Assembly (NCBI GenBank): GCA_963818925.1
Contig: CAWFTN010000001.1
Location: forward strand, 2,108,001-2,172,000
DNA from: JAMXLG01 sp963818925
Lineage (GTDB): Bacteria > Vulcanimicrobiota > Vulcanimicrobiia > Vulcanimicrobiales > Vulcanimicrobiaceae
Length of the DNA stretch: 64,000 nt
Direction: 5' to 3'
Positions within the stretch are counted from its first letter, which is position 1, and every line of letters starts with the position of its first letter. Shown here one piece after another: positions 41,676 through 49,927 of this stretch. Below the pieces are notes generated by a model. The model did not search any database and had not been told where the DNA came from. It saw only the letters and a program-made list of their open reading frames with translations. Both the position numbers and the translations under genes were made by a program.

Positions 41676-42152
41676 ATGCCCTCCTGGCCGGAAGAACTGT
41701 ACTTGATCACGCATGCCGAGTGCGACGCGAGCACCGGCGTATCGCACCGCGAAGCGGGACTGTCGCTACGAGGACAAGTGCAGGCGCGAGAACTCGGCAC
41801 GTGGTTTGCGGAACACGAACCACGTGCCGTTTGGTCTTCGCCCTTCCGGTGCGCGCTCGAAACCGCGCGTATCGCCATCACGACCGCGCACACGCACGTC
41901 GCCTTGATCGTCGACGAGCGCCTGGCGCTCAACGATCCGCCGCAAATCATCCATGATGCGGCCGCACTCGTTGAGGGGCTACGCGGCTGTTCCTATGCGC
42001 GTCTGGCCGTCGTTACGCACCGCGCGATCGTGCTCGCGCTCAGCTCGATGCTGGAGCGCATTCCCATCGCCGGGCTCGTCAGCCGCACCAAACGTGAATG
42101 CGCCGTTACCGCATACCGGCGCGACGGAGCCACGATTCGGCGTATCGCATAG
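41676..42152 (+). CDS. Histidine-phosphatase-superfamily protein with altered RHG motif
   Basis: 158 residues. LYLITHAECDAS replaces the usual LxRHGE, so the phosphoryl histidine is kept but the arginine is Thr. Later elements are LSLRGQVQARELGTWF, AVWSSPFRCALETA and AVVTHRAIVLAL. The conserved Arg of SSPxxRAxxTA is also modified. It probably belongs to the phosphoglycerate-mutase-like fold with reduced or different activity. It lies 27 bases behind the M28 peptidase on the same strand. Confidence 0.65.
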   Translation: MPSWPEELYLITHAECDASTGVSHREAGLSLRGQVQARELGTWFAEHEPRAVWSSPFRCALETARIAITTAHTHVALIVDERLALNDPPQIIHDAAALVEGLRGCSYARLAVVTHRAIVLALSSMLERIPIAGLVSRTKRECAVTAYRRDGATIRRIA

Positions 42153-42178
42153 CGGGATGCACGGCTGGGTGAGAGCCA

Positions 42179-42218
42179 CGCGATGATCCAATAAAACATC
42201 TCAAGAAAGATCATCGCG
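42179..42218. repeat. Ten-base perfect inverted repeat
   Basis: CGCGATGATC (42179-42188) and GATCATCGCG (42209-42218) are exact inverses, separated by 20 A-rich bases. It lies in the 206-base gap between the phosphatase-like gene and the tandem histidine kinases. It could be an operator for a regulator or a weak hairpin; there is no T tract. Confidence 0.5.
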
Positions 42219-42224
42219 AGGTCG

Positions 42225-42362
42225 ATGCGACCCGACCGGATCGCGGAGATGAAAGCGGAAGCGGGTCACCCGGTGGAGCAGCCGCGTTCAGCGGCGACAC
42301 GCATCAAACGCGCCATCACCGGTGCAACGAACGGAGGACGGCGCCGGAACGCGCGACGCTAG
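42225..42362 (+). CDS. Possible small basic protein, 45 residues
   Basis: An ATG at 42225 with CGAGG just upstream (short spacing) opens 45 codons: MRPDRIAEMKAEAGHPVEQ, then Arg-rich to the stop at 42360-42362. Codon third positions are mostly G/C like real genes here, but the gene is short, has no known family and overlaps the convergent kinase end by 4 bases. The 10-base inverted repeat ends 6 bases before its ATG. This is a weak call. Confidence 0.25.
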   Translation: MRPDRIAEMKAEAGHPVEQPRSAATRIKRAITGATNGGRRRNARR

Positions 42363-43738
42363 CACGTCTCGACGTTCGCCTCTTCGTAGGCTTCCGGCGG
42401 CTGCGCCCGCGCGAGGATGATGCGCACGATCGTGCCTCCTACCGTTGAACTGTCGACGCTCACCGTTCCATGGTGCGCGTCGATGATTTTCTTGACGATG
42501 TAGAGGCCGATGCCGCTGCCGCGTTTGCCCTTTGCGCTCTCCGCGCGCCAATACTCCTCGAAAATGTGCGGAAGGTCGGCCGCATCGATCCCGGGACCAC
42601 GGTCCACGACTAGGAGCTCGACCGTATTCTCCTGGCGAGCAATACGCACGTCGATCGGTCCGTTCGAGTACTTGACCGCGTTAGAAATCAGATTGTCGAA
42701 AACGCGCGCGAGATAACCTTCGTCGCCCAGGACGTAATCGTCGCTGACGGAGACGCGGATGTCTTGCCTGTTCGAAAACCGGTCGGCGACTTCGGCGATG
42801 ATGTCGTAAATGCACACGGGCTGCGGAACGATGGCGAGCGTGTCGTTCGCGACGCGGGCCAATAAGAGCGCTTCGTCGGTCATCGACGCGAGGTCATTCA
42901 CGCCCCTGTAGATCGCCCGGAAAGCATTGACGCGTAACTTCGCCTCGGGGTACGTTTCGAGCAGTTCCGCATTCGCTTGGATCACCGTAAGCGACGTACG
43001 GAAATCGTGGGCGAGAGTGGCGATGATCTTCGTCCGCCATTCGCTTTGGCGTCCCACGGTGTCGCGCTGTTCGAGGACGGACCGCAGCAATTCTTCCTCG
43101 CGATGCGCGCTCGCGTGCTCTGAATAGTATCCAGTCGTTGCGACGATCGCGATCGCCAGGAGAATCAGCGCGTAACTTCCGAAGCGCAGTATTTGACGTT
43201 GCGTATCGATCTGCGTCATGCGGCGAGCGTAATAGAGGTCGATCGCGGCGATGTTTGCGCGCATGTTCTCCATGAGGCCTGCTCCGATGCGCTGCCGGTC
43301 TGCGTTCAATCCGTCCTGCGCGTAGCGCAGGATCGGATCCGCCACGCTTCGCTCCCAGGCGTCATGACGTGTCGCGAAGGTGTCGAGTTCATTCGCGAGT
43401 TGCGGCTGATTTCTGCTGCTGATGCGCAGCGTCGCGATGAGGTCGTTCGATTCACGTCTCGCGGCGAGATATGGTTCGAGGTACGCCTGCTTCCCCGTCG
43501 CGGCAAATCCGCTCAGGAGAGTTTGTTCGTCAGTTTGCGCGTGCATGAGCCGCTGCGCGTCGTATCGCTGCGCATCGATCGAGCGCGAACGCATGTCGAG
43601 TTCGGCAAGCCACGCAAACGTGACGACGACGATGGCGAGCACCGCCGCTAGTACAATCGCGTATCGCGCGACCATTCGGTCCAGCCGCCGGCTTCGCCGC
43701 CAGAACGAGAGTTCGCGGTCTTCGCTGACCGGGATCAT
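42359..43738 (-). CDS. Sensor histidine kinase 1 (CHASE3-like)
   Basis: 459 residues. Two transmembrane helices (about 28-50 and 188-206) enclose a helical periplasmic domain of CHASE3 type (MHAQTDEQTLLSGFAATGKQ). The dimerisation H box is ATLAHDFRTSLTVI, the N box NLISNAVKYS, G1 DRGPGIDA, G2 GSGIGLYIVKK. A response regulator is not adjacent. The gene at 43757 is a paralogue in tandem, 18 bases upstream, so the two are probably cotranscribed. The HDFRTSL variant instead of HELRTPL is shared by both. Confidence 0.9.
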   Translation of the reverse strand: MIPVSEDRELSFWRRSRRLDRMVARYAIVLAAVLAIVVVTFAWLAELDMRSRSIDAQRYDAQRLMHAQTDEQTLLSGFAATGKQAYLEPYLAARRESNDLIATLRISSRNQPQLANELDTFATRHDAWERSVADPILRYAQDGLNADRQRIGAGLMENMRANIAAIDLYYARRMTQIDTQRQILRFGSYALILLAIAIVATTGYYSEHASAHREEELLRSVLEQRDTVGRQSEWRTKIIATLAHDFRTSLTVIQANAELLETYPEAKLRVNAFRAIYRGVNDLASMTDEALLLARVANDTLAIVPQPVCIYDIIAEVADRFSNRQDIRVSVSDDYVLGDEGYLARVFDNLISNAVKYSNGPIDVRIARQENTVELLVVDRGPGIDAADLPHIFEEYWRAESAKGKRGSGIGLYIVKKIIDAHHGTVSVDSSTVGGTIVRIILARAQPPEAYEEANVETC

Positions 43739-43756
43739 TCGCTCGATCTTAAATGA

Positions 43757-45076
43757 CTACACTGCGCTAAGATGCACGCGAACGGTCGTCCCGGCTCCGG
43801 GCGTGCTTTCGATTGTTGCATGACCCCCATGCGCCTCGACGATTTTCTTCACGATAAAGAGGCCGATGCCGCTGCCGCTGCGCTCGCTCGTACTCTGCGC
43901 GCGCCAGAATTCGTTGAATACGTGCGGTAGATCGGCGGGATCGATTCCGCGTCCGCGATCCGTGACGGCGACTTCAACATCGGGGGCGCCGTTGCGCGAA
44001 ATCGTGACGTCGATCGACGTTGCGGGCGGCGAATATTTTACCGAGTTACTGATGAGGTTGTCGAATACCCGGACGAGATACGGACGATCGCCCATCACCA
44101 TCGCATCGGATGATGAAATGCGGATCTGCCGTTCGGCATGATGACGCTCCGCGGCTTCAGCGACGATCTCGTAGATGTTTTGTGGACGAAGCTGCAGTGA
44201 AATCGCGTTGTTGCTCATACGCGCCATCAGCAGCGCTTCTTCCGTCATTGCGGTCAAGTCCTCGACCGTTTTTACCAAAACGTCGTAGGTCTGTGGATCG
44301 TCGCGCCGCTCGGGCATCGCTTGCAGCATTTCCGTGTATGCGCGGATGACGCTGAGCGATGAACGGAAGTCGTGCGCGAGCATCGCGATGATCTTCGTGC
44401 GCCACTCGCTGGCTCTCGCTTCGGAGTCGCGTTCGTCGATGATGGTGCGCAGCAGCGCTTCTTCACGCCGGACGCTTCGTCGCTCCGAAAGATAGCCGGT
44501 TGCCGAGATTGCCAAGATGGAGACGACGATGACCCATAACGTGAACCATCGCAAGTCGTACTTCATCGCCATGATCTTGTCGTAGCGCTGCGCGTATCGC
44601 TGCTCGACCTGCGCGATATCGGCGCGCGCCGCATCAATCATTTTTTCGGTGGCATGCTCGCGCGTTGCGTTCTTCGGATCGCGAGGCTTCGCGATGACCG
44701 GACCCGCCACGGCATCAACCCATGCATCGTGCAACAGCGCGAAATCGGCGATCGCGCTCCCCGCGACGGTATCGTCCGCGGTTCGCCTCGTAAGCGAGAG
44801 CAAGAGGTTCTTTAACGGACCCTTTGCGCGGGTGTAGGGAGCGAGGAATTGCGATTGCGTCGTATCGTTGAAGCCGTCGACCGCGGTTGTTTGGTCGACG
44901 AAGAGCTGGAGTGCGAGGCGAGCGTCAAGGCGGACGTCGTCCAGCTGACGCGACCATCCATCGAGCAGGTTTGACGACGCGAAGCTACCGATAATAATCG
45001 CCAGCACCGCCACGAGGATCAGCCCATACCGGACAACCGTCCCATCTAACCGACGGGTCCGGCGCCAGGTCGACAT
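43757..45076 (-). CDS. Sensor histidine kinase 2 (CHASE3-like), paralogue of kinase 1
   Basis: 439 residues from the ATG at 45076, preceded by GAGGG at 5 bases; the longer frame to 45166 adds 30 residues with no counterpart in kinase 1. It shares the N-terminal WRRxRRLD signature, two membrane helices, a CHASE3-like helical sensor (about 45-165) and the kinase core (AMLAHDFRSSLSVI, NLISNSVKYS, DRGRGIDP, GSGIGLFIVKK). It forms the first gene of a two-gene operon with kinase 1. Confidence 0.9.
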   Translation of the reverse strand: MSTWRRTRRLDGTVVRYGLILVAVLAIIIGSFASSNLLDGWSRQLDDVRLDARLALQLFVDQTTAVDGFNDTTQSQFLAPYTRAKGPLKNLLLSLTRRTADDTVAGSAIADFALLHDAWVDAVAGPVIAKPRDPKNATREHATEKMIDAARADIAQVEQRYAQRYDKIMAMKYDLRWFTLWVIVVSILAISATGYLSERRSVRREEALLRTIIDERDSEARASEWRTKIIAMLAHDFRSSLSVIRAYTEMLQAMPERRDDPQTYDVLVKTVEDLTAMTEEALLMARMSNNAISLQLRPQNIYEIVAEAAERHHAERQIRISSSDAMVMGDRPYLVRVFDNLISNSVKYSPPATSIDVTISRNGAPDVEVAVTDRGRGIDPADLPHVFNEFWRAQSTSERSGSGIGLFIVKKIVEAHGGHATIESTPGAGTTVRVHLSAV

Positions 45077-45211
45077 AAGGCCCTCACCCGCGGAGGCTGG
45101 GCTTGCTGCCCTGGAGATGGCGTCCACTTGCACCTCAGTCTTCGTGCAGCGTACCTGTACGTGCATAGCACACCGCCAAAAAGGCTTATGGTTGCACGCA
45201 GGTTTCCCCTG

Positions 45212-46372
45212 TTAGCGTTTCCCCGTGCCGGCCGCGCTTATGAGCGGCGAAACGCCCACCCCGATGACGAGGGCGGTCACGGCGGAGAATATCCACGGGC
45301 CGTTGATGCCGGTGCGATCGATCAAGACCCCCGCGATCTCCGACGAGGCCGCGATTGCGATGTTCTGCACGAAGCGCTGAAGCGCGCTCGCGAGCGAACG
45401 GCGACCGGCCGGGAACGCATCGAGCGAGAGCGCGATCGTCGGCGTTTGAAGCGTGCCGCTGCCCAATCCGAAAAAGAACAAGACCAGCGCAACCGTGAAC
45501 GCGGCGTGCGGATCGACGAAGAGCAACGCGATCGACGCCGCACAGCAGACGATGAACCCGCCGACGCATTCGAGCCCTCCGATTCCGCGACTCAATCCGA
45601 ACCCCGCCGCCTTTGCACCGATCATTGCGCCGAGCGGGCACGTGAGTAAAACGAGTCCGGTCTTCCACGGTGCGAAGCCGGCATGCGCGAGCGCGAAGGG
45701 CACGCCGACGAAAATGGCCATGAACGTCGCGCCCAGCCCGACGGCGGAAACGAACGGCAGCGCGCGCCGCCATCCGTGCAAGAGCGCTTCCTCGTTGTTG
45801 CCGTTGCCGTTGCGGTGCGTCGCGCGCGGCAACCGCATAACGAAGTAGACGCCGGCGGCGCACAGCGGAATGACGAGCGCAAAGATCCACCGCCAAGTCG
45901 TAAACGTTACGACGAATCCGCCGATCGATGGACCGAGCACGGGACCGAGTGAGAGTACTGAACTCACCGTTGCGAATGCTTGCGGCCGCCGCTCGCGATC
46001 CACATACGCCGACACGAAGGCTGCCGCCGTTGCTTGCAGCATTGCCGCTGCTACGCCGGCGAGCGCGCGAAACACGTCGAGCATTCCAAGCGACGTCGCA
46101 ATCGCGCACCCGATTGAAAATATCGCGAAGGCGGCGAAGCCGATTCCGCTGATGCGACGGATCCCGAAACGGTCGGCGATCCATCCGAAGATCAAAATCG
46201 TCGCGCTCACGCCTCCTGCGTACCAGCTCACGGCTTGCGCTGCGCCGGCGGCTGCAACATGAAACGTTGCGCCGATCTGGGGCAGCGCAACGTTCACGAT
46301 TCCGGTGTCGAGCGTCGAGATGAAAAACGACAATGCGGCGACGGCGACGGCAATACGATCGGGCGACTTCAT
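45212..46372 (-). CDS. MFS drug/multidrug exporter (DHA-type)
   Basis: 386 residues with about 12 hydrophobic segments. FISTLDTGIVNVALPQIG at helix 1 is the motif D1-like signature of drug:H+ antiporters, and GWIADRFGIRRISG follows helix 2 as the MFS loop motif. The motif C region (VLGPSIGGFVV) points to an exporter. A longer out-of-frame stretch to 46838 is Arg-rich and rejected. The DoxX-like gene is 24 bases upstream on the same strand. Confidence 0.85.
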   Translation of the reverse strand: MKSPDRIAVAVAALSFFISTLDTGIVNVALPQIGATFHVAAAGAAQAVSWYAGGVSATILIFGWIADRFGIRRISGIGFAAFAIFSIGCAIATSLGMLDVFRALAGVAAAMLQATAAAFVSAYVDRERRPQAFATVSSVLSLGPVLGPSIGGFVVTFTTWRWIFALVIPLCAAGVYFVMRLPRATHRNGNGNNEEALLHGWRRALPFVSAVGLGATFMAIFVGVPFALAHAGFAPWKTGLVLLTCPLGAMIGAKAAGFGLSRGIGGLECVGGFIVCCAASIALLFVDPHAAFTVALVLFFFGLGSGTLQTPTIALSLDAFPAGRRSLASALQRFVQNIAIAASSEIAGVLIDRTGINGPWIFSAVTALVIGVGVSPLISAAGTGKR

Positions 46373-46396
46373 CCCGGCGATGATACCCGCACAACA

Positions 46397-46792
46397 CTAC
46401 GGTGCGCGATGAATCGTGGAGGGCTTGGCTGTAAAGAGCGCCGCAAAGTTGGCGCGATAGGGAAGAGCCGCAAGGAACCACAGGATGACGACGATGATCG
46501 GCAGCGGCAAGAACGCCGGCGTGGTCAGCGCGTGAAATGCGAGGCTGTTGTAGAGAAACGCCGCCAGAATCAGCAGCGCGACCGTGACGTACCGGTTGAT
46601 GAGCAACAGCAATCCGGCGACGAGTTGCGCGAGCGCAATGGCGTAGATCCAGTGACTCTGAAAGAACGCCGCGTTGAGCACGCCGGCAAGCCCGGGCATC
46701 GGAGCTGGAGTGCTGATAAAGAGCGGCGAGATGCCGGCGAAGGTGAAGATCAGGCCAAGCAGGATACGGGCGATGAGAGAAACGACGGACAT
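46397..46792 (-). CDS. DoxX-like membrane protein
   Basis: 131 residues with four hydrophobic segments. ARILLGLIFTFAGISPLF and YAIALAQLVAGLLLLINRYVTVALLIL resemble the DoxX/SURF4-like family of small membrane proteins, which are linked to redox or thiosulfate metabolism in some organisms. The gene precedes the drug exporter by 24 bases. A ribosome-binding site is not obvious (CTCCTTGCG region). Function unassigned. Confidence 0.7.
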   Translation of the reverse strand: MSVVSLIARILLGLIFTFAGISPLFISTPAPMPGLAGVLNAAFFQSHWIYAIALAQLVAGLLLLINRYVTVALLILAAFLYNSLAFHALTTPAFLPLPIIVVILWFLAALPYRANFAALFTAKPSTIHRAP

Positions 46793-46982
46793 GGTGCTTG
46801 TCTCCTTGCGAGCTCCGGGCCTCTGTTGGGCCCTTCACTCATGACGTCGAACCGCGCGCCCGATTTTCGACACCCCCGGAGGAAGATTTCGTGATCGTCT
46901 CAGCTCTGCCGGCCGCCGCCGTCGCGTCGAACGCCCATATGGTGGTGCGCGGACAATGAATCGGGCGGCTGCGGTTAGCGCA

Positions 46983-47675
46983 TTACGCCATCGCATATTT
47001 GGCGCGTTCCGTGCTTGCGCGCATTTGCGCGAATACGACGAGGTGTCCGATCATGTAGCACGGCACGAGGAACAACGGGACCAATGCCCATGGTAATTGC
47101 AGGATCGTATTCGAGCCGACGCCTGCGTGGATGATCTGCAGCGGCGAGCCGTTTATCGACGTCACGCCGAGCGCAACAGCGGCGACGAGATCCAGCAGCC
47201 CGACGATGTTCCAGAGGATGAGGCGCAGATCGTTACGCGCAAGCTGCGGTTCGCCGAGCGCCAGCGGTATCGCGGCGAAGCCGGTGACGATATCGCCGAT
47301 GCCGGCGAAGTAGGGGAACGGACCTGCGAGTTGTCCGGCAAACGCGAGCGAAACGAATAAGAACCCAATCGCACGCAAGATGTTCACGCCGAGAATGATA
47401 CGGCGTGGAATGTCAAGCAGCCGCTCGCGCGCCGTAGGCGACACAACGACCACAATTGCGGCGACGAGAAACGGCACAAGAAACAGTGCCGGGAGCATCA
47501 GCGCGTACTTGAGCCCCCCCGATAAGACGACATCGATGAGAAAGCCAACCCAGGCACCGGCCAGCGCGCCTGCGGCGACGCGCGCTCCTCGCTCTTCGAA
47601 GAGCGACGTTGCGAACGTCATAACCACGGCACCTACCGTCGCGAAGATTAAAACGACTCCCAGAGCCTGAAGCAT
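46983..47675 (-). CDS. Seven-helix membrane protein under HxlR-type control
   Basis: 230 residues with about seven hydrophobic segments and no recognised family. It begins MLQALGVVLIFATVGAVVMTF; the segment DLRLILWNIVGLLDLVAAVALG and the tail QMRASTERAKYAMA are notable. The start at 47675 has an excellent ribosome-binding site (AGGAGG, 7 bases). The ATG at 47738 is rejected since it lies in the promoter. It is divergent from the HxlR regulator, and one operator palindrome covers its predicted transcription start, so it is probably the regulated target. Confidence 0.75.
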   Translation of the reverse strand: MLQALGVVLIFATVGAVVMTFATSLFEERGARVAAGALAGAWVGFLIDVVLSGGLKYALMLPALFLVPFLVAAIVVVVSPTARERLLDIPRRIILGVNILRAIGFLFVSLAFAGQLAGPFPYFAGIGDIVTGFAAIPLALGEPQLARNDLRLILWNIVGLLDLVAAVALGVTSINGSPLQIIHAGVGSNTILQLPWALVPLFLVPCYMIGHLVVFAQMRASTERAKYAMA

Positions 47676-47690
47676 TTCAAACCTCCTCTT

Positions 47691-47755
47691 ACTTTTATCA
47701 TGCAAGTTAGTATAACCCCATTGACTTTCATGATGCAAGTGACTAGAGTGAAATT
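47691..47755. promoter_or_regulatory. Bidirectional promoter with two HxlR operator palindromes
   Basis: Two similar 17-base boxes, ACTTTTATCATGCAAGT (47691-47707) and ACTTTCATGATGCAAGT (47724-47740), have the symmetric form ACTTNYATNATGNAAGT and are 33 bases centre to centre (three helical turns). Box 2 lies between a -35 TTGACT (47721-47726) and a -10 TAGAGT (47744-47749, 17-base spacer), followed 6 bases later by the hxlR ATG. Box 1 covers the start region of the opposite promoter (TTGCAT, 18 bases, TATACT on the minus strand). Confidence 0.75.
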
Positions 47756-48187
47756 ATGCGCCATGCTAGCCTGGCAGCCGCCTTGCCGTGTCCGATCGCC
47801 CGTACGCTCGAAATCGTCGGAGAGTGGTGGTCGCTGCTCATTATTCGCGACGCCCTCTTAGGCGCGCGCCGGTTCGATGAGTTCAAGCGCTCCGGAATCT
47901 CCGACAACATTCTGTCCGCGAGACTAAAAACGCTCACCGACGCGCACATCTTCAAACGCGTCCGATATCAAACGTCGCCGGACCGGTTTGAATACGTGCT
48001 TACCGAGAAAGGCCGGGAACTGGCGCCGATCGTGCTCGCGGTACGATCGTGGGGACGGCGGTGGACGAAAGGCACCGACTTCAGCGACATCCGCCACGAA
48101 GGCTGCGGCGGAAACGTCACCGTTGCCGTTCAGTGTGAGAAATGCGGTGAGGAGCCGGAAGCCGTCCAAACACATCGGAGTCGGTAA
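47756..48187 (+). CDS. HxlR-family transcriptional regulator
   Basis: 143 residues. CPIARTLEIVGEWWSLLIIRDALLGARRFDEF is the HxlR winged-helix start, SDNILSARLKTL the recognition helix and YVLTEKGRELAPIV the wing. The C-terminal segment HEGCGGNVTVAVQCEKCG has three cysteines and may bind a metal or act as a redox switch. Its own promoter holds an operator box between -35 and -10, so it probably represses itself and the divergent membrane protein. The mRNA appears leaderless. Confidence 0.85.
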   Translation: MRHASLAAALPCPIARTLEIVGEWWSLLIIRDALLGARRFDEFKRSGISDNILSARLKTLTDAHIFKRVRYQTSPDRFEYVLTEKGRELAPIVLAVRSWGRRWTKGTDFSDIRHEGCGGNVTVAVQCEKCGEEPEAVQTHRSR

Positions 48188-48189
48188 CG

Positions 48190-49185
48190 CTAGATGATGA
48201 GGTGCACGTCTCCGAACTCGTGCTGGTAGTATCCCGCGTCGGCGGCTTCGGCATACGCCGATGCGAGCAAGGCGCGTCCGAGAAATGCTCGCAGGATCGC
48301 TTGATGCGTTGCCGCGCTATCGTGGAATCCGGTGAGCAATCCGTCTACCGTCCGAACGGTATGGCGCTCGTCGATGACGAGATCGGTCCAGCCGTGCGAT
48401 GCGATAATGCAGCCACGATCGATCGATGATTCGAGCGCACGTAGCGCGGTAGAGCCGACCGCAACGATCCGGCGGCGTTCGCTCCGCGCTCCGTTGATTG
48501 CATCGGCGGCTTCGGCGGAGACGCGATAGCGCTCTGCCGCCGGACGTTCGGGTTCTTCGAGACTCGCGACGCCGCAGTGTAAGGTGATCGTGGCGATTTC
48601 CACTCCGCGCTGGTGTAGCGCATTCACGACGCGGGTCGAAAATGGCCGAGCGGCAGACGGCATTTCCGACGAACCTGTTTCGCGCGCGAAGATTGTTTGG
48701 TAGTCGCCGATCGGAAATGCTTCCGCGACGTAACCGTACCGGATCGGCGTGCCGTGATTTGCGAGAAATGCGTACATCGGTTCGGGGAGTTGGTACCACG
48801 CGTACCATAGTCGCGGATACTGCGGATCGAGCGGCGCGATCATTACGGCCGATCCGCCGCCCGGTAAGCGCAGTTCTTCACCGCAGAGTACGGTGTCGCG
48901 CGGTTCGCTGATCCAAATGCGTTCGTCGATTTTCGTCGCGACGTGCAACTGCAGTAGATCGCCGTTTTGACGTTTCGCGCTGAGCGCCGCGGGAATCGTG
49001 GCCGAGTCGTTCACGACGAGCAGGTCGCCCGGTTCGAGTACGGACGGCAGATCGATGAACCGCACGTGGCGGTTCGTTGCGGAAGCACGGTGCGTGACGA
49101 GAAGCTTTACTTCGTCGCGCGCGATGCCGCGACGCTCGGGAGGGACCGTGGCGTTATGCAGGGACGAACTCTGCAAGGCGTACAC
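48190..49185 (-). CDS. queA: S-adenosylmethionine:tRNA ribosyltransferase-isomerase
   Basis: 331 residues. LEPGDLLVVNDSATIPAAL, TLHCGVASL, ERYRVSAEAADAIN, IVAVGSTALRALES and the end YYQHEFGDVHLII match QueA, which adds and rearranges the ribosyl part of SAM on preQ1-tRNA in queuosine synthesis. Some family members with a shortened N terminus act on other substrates, and this one is slightly short. No tgt or queuosine genes are adjacent. Its start overlaps the SDR end by 32 bases, so the two are cotranscribed. Confidence 0.8.
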   Translation of the reverse strand: MYALQSSSLHNATVPPERRGIARDEVKLLVTHRASATNRHVRFIDLPSVLEPGDLLVVNDSATIPAALSAKRQNGDLLQLHVATKIDERIWISEPRDTVLCGEELRLPGGGSAVMIAPLDPQYPRLWYAWYQLPEPMYAFLANHGTPIRYGYVAEAFPIGDYQTIFARETGSSEMPSAARPFSTRVVNALHQRGVEIATITLHCGVASLEEPERPAAERYRVSAEAADAINGARSERRRIVAVGSTALRALESSIDRGCIIASHGWTDLVIDERHTVRTVDGLLTGFHDSAATHQAILRAFLGRALLASAYAEAADAGYYQHEFGDVHLII

Positions 49186-49885
49186 GTTCGTACGGCTCCT
49201 TCATCGAGACAATGGCATGCAGCAGCGCGCGGGCGGAATCCGCAGGATCGCGCAGTTCGTGCGGATCGGCGTCCGGGATCGCGTCGCGATGCATTTGCGT
49301 GTTCATGTCGCCCGGGTCGGCAACTAAGACACGCAAGCGCGTGCCGTCTAGTTCCGCCGCGAGTACACGGCAGATGTGTTCCAGCGCAGCTTTACTTGCG
49401 CCGTATGCGGCCCACGTCGGATACGCTTCTACGCCTGCGTCGGAGGTAATGTTAACGATCGTTCCGGGATCCGAGGATCTTCGTATGATGTGCAGCGCGT
49501 GCTGCATTAGGTGAATCGGCGCGAACACATTCACTTGAAATGTGCGTTCCAACGTTTCTCGAGAAAGCTCTTCTACGCGCGGAAGCGGTACTTCACCGAG
49601 CGTCGATGCATTGTTCACGACGAGATCCAGCCGTTTTAACCGGCGGGCCTCCGCGATCAGATCGTGTACGTGCTGCTGATCCGCGACGTCGCCCGGCACG
49701 GCAGTGACGTCGCCCGCCCGTGCAAGTTCGTCGCGCGCGGCGGCCAGCGTTGCTGCGTCTCGACCGTCGATGATCACGTGCAGGCCGCGTGTCAGCAATT
49801 CGTACGCGAGCGCTTTTCCTAACCCCCGGGAACCGCCGGTCACGATCGCGACGTGGCCGGCTTCAAACCAATCGTTGCTGTCCAT
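49154..49885 (-). CDS. Short-chain dehydrogenase/reductase
   Basis: 243 residues, Rossmann fold. IVTGGSRGLGKALA (TGxxxGxG), DLVVNNAST (NNAG variant) and YGASKAALEH with the catalytic Tyr and Lys; the serine is in NITSDAG. The substrate is unknown. It starts 15 bases from the SoxR box, so it is a likely SoxR target, with queA following in the same transcript. The 3' overlap with queA is 32 bases. Confidence 0.85.
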   Translation of the reverse strand: MDSNDWFEAGHVAIVTGGSRGLGKALAYELLTRGLHVIIDGRDAATLAAARDELARAGDVTAVPGDVADQQHVHDLIAEARRLKRLDLVVNNASTLGEVPLPRVEELSRETLERTFQVNVFAPIHLMQHALHIIRRSSDPGTIVNITSDAGVEAYPTWAAYGASKAALEHICRVLAAELDGTRLRVLVADPGDMNTQMHRDAIPDADPHELRDPADSARALLHAIVSMKEPYERVRLAEFVPA

Positions 49886-49900
49886 GGGTGCAACCCTACA

Positions 49901-49920
49901 ACCTCAAGTATAGTTGAGGT
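49901..49920. promoter_or_regulatory. Predicted SoxR box in the divergent soxR/SDR promoter
   Basis: ACCTCAAGTATAGTTGAGGT is a near-perfect palindrome with the CCTCAA/TTGAGG half-sites known for SoxR. It holds TATAGT (plus, 49909-49914) and TATACT (minus, 49912-49907), so it can govern both directions. No good -35 was found at the 19-base distance expected for MerR-type promoters. Confidence 0.7.
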
Positions 49921-49927
49921 CAATACC

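Noticed and set aside
45186..46838. Long open frame on the minus strand across the drug exporter
   Set aside because: Arg/His-rich translation with no domain; the 45212-46372 frame encodes a clear MFS protein.
46891..46959. GTG-initiated 22-codon frame behind a strong GGAGG in the gap upstream of the DoxX-like gene
   Set aside because: Too short, no recognisable family and no clear promoter; a chance ribosome-binding site is likely.
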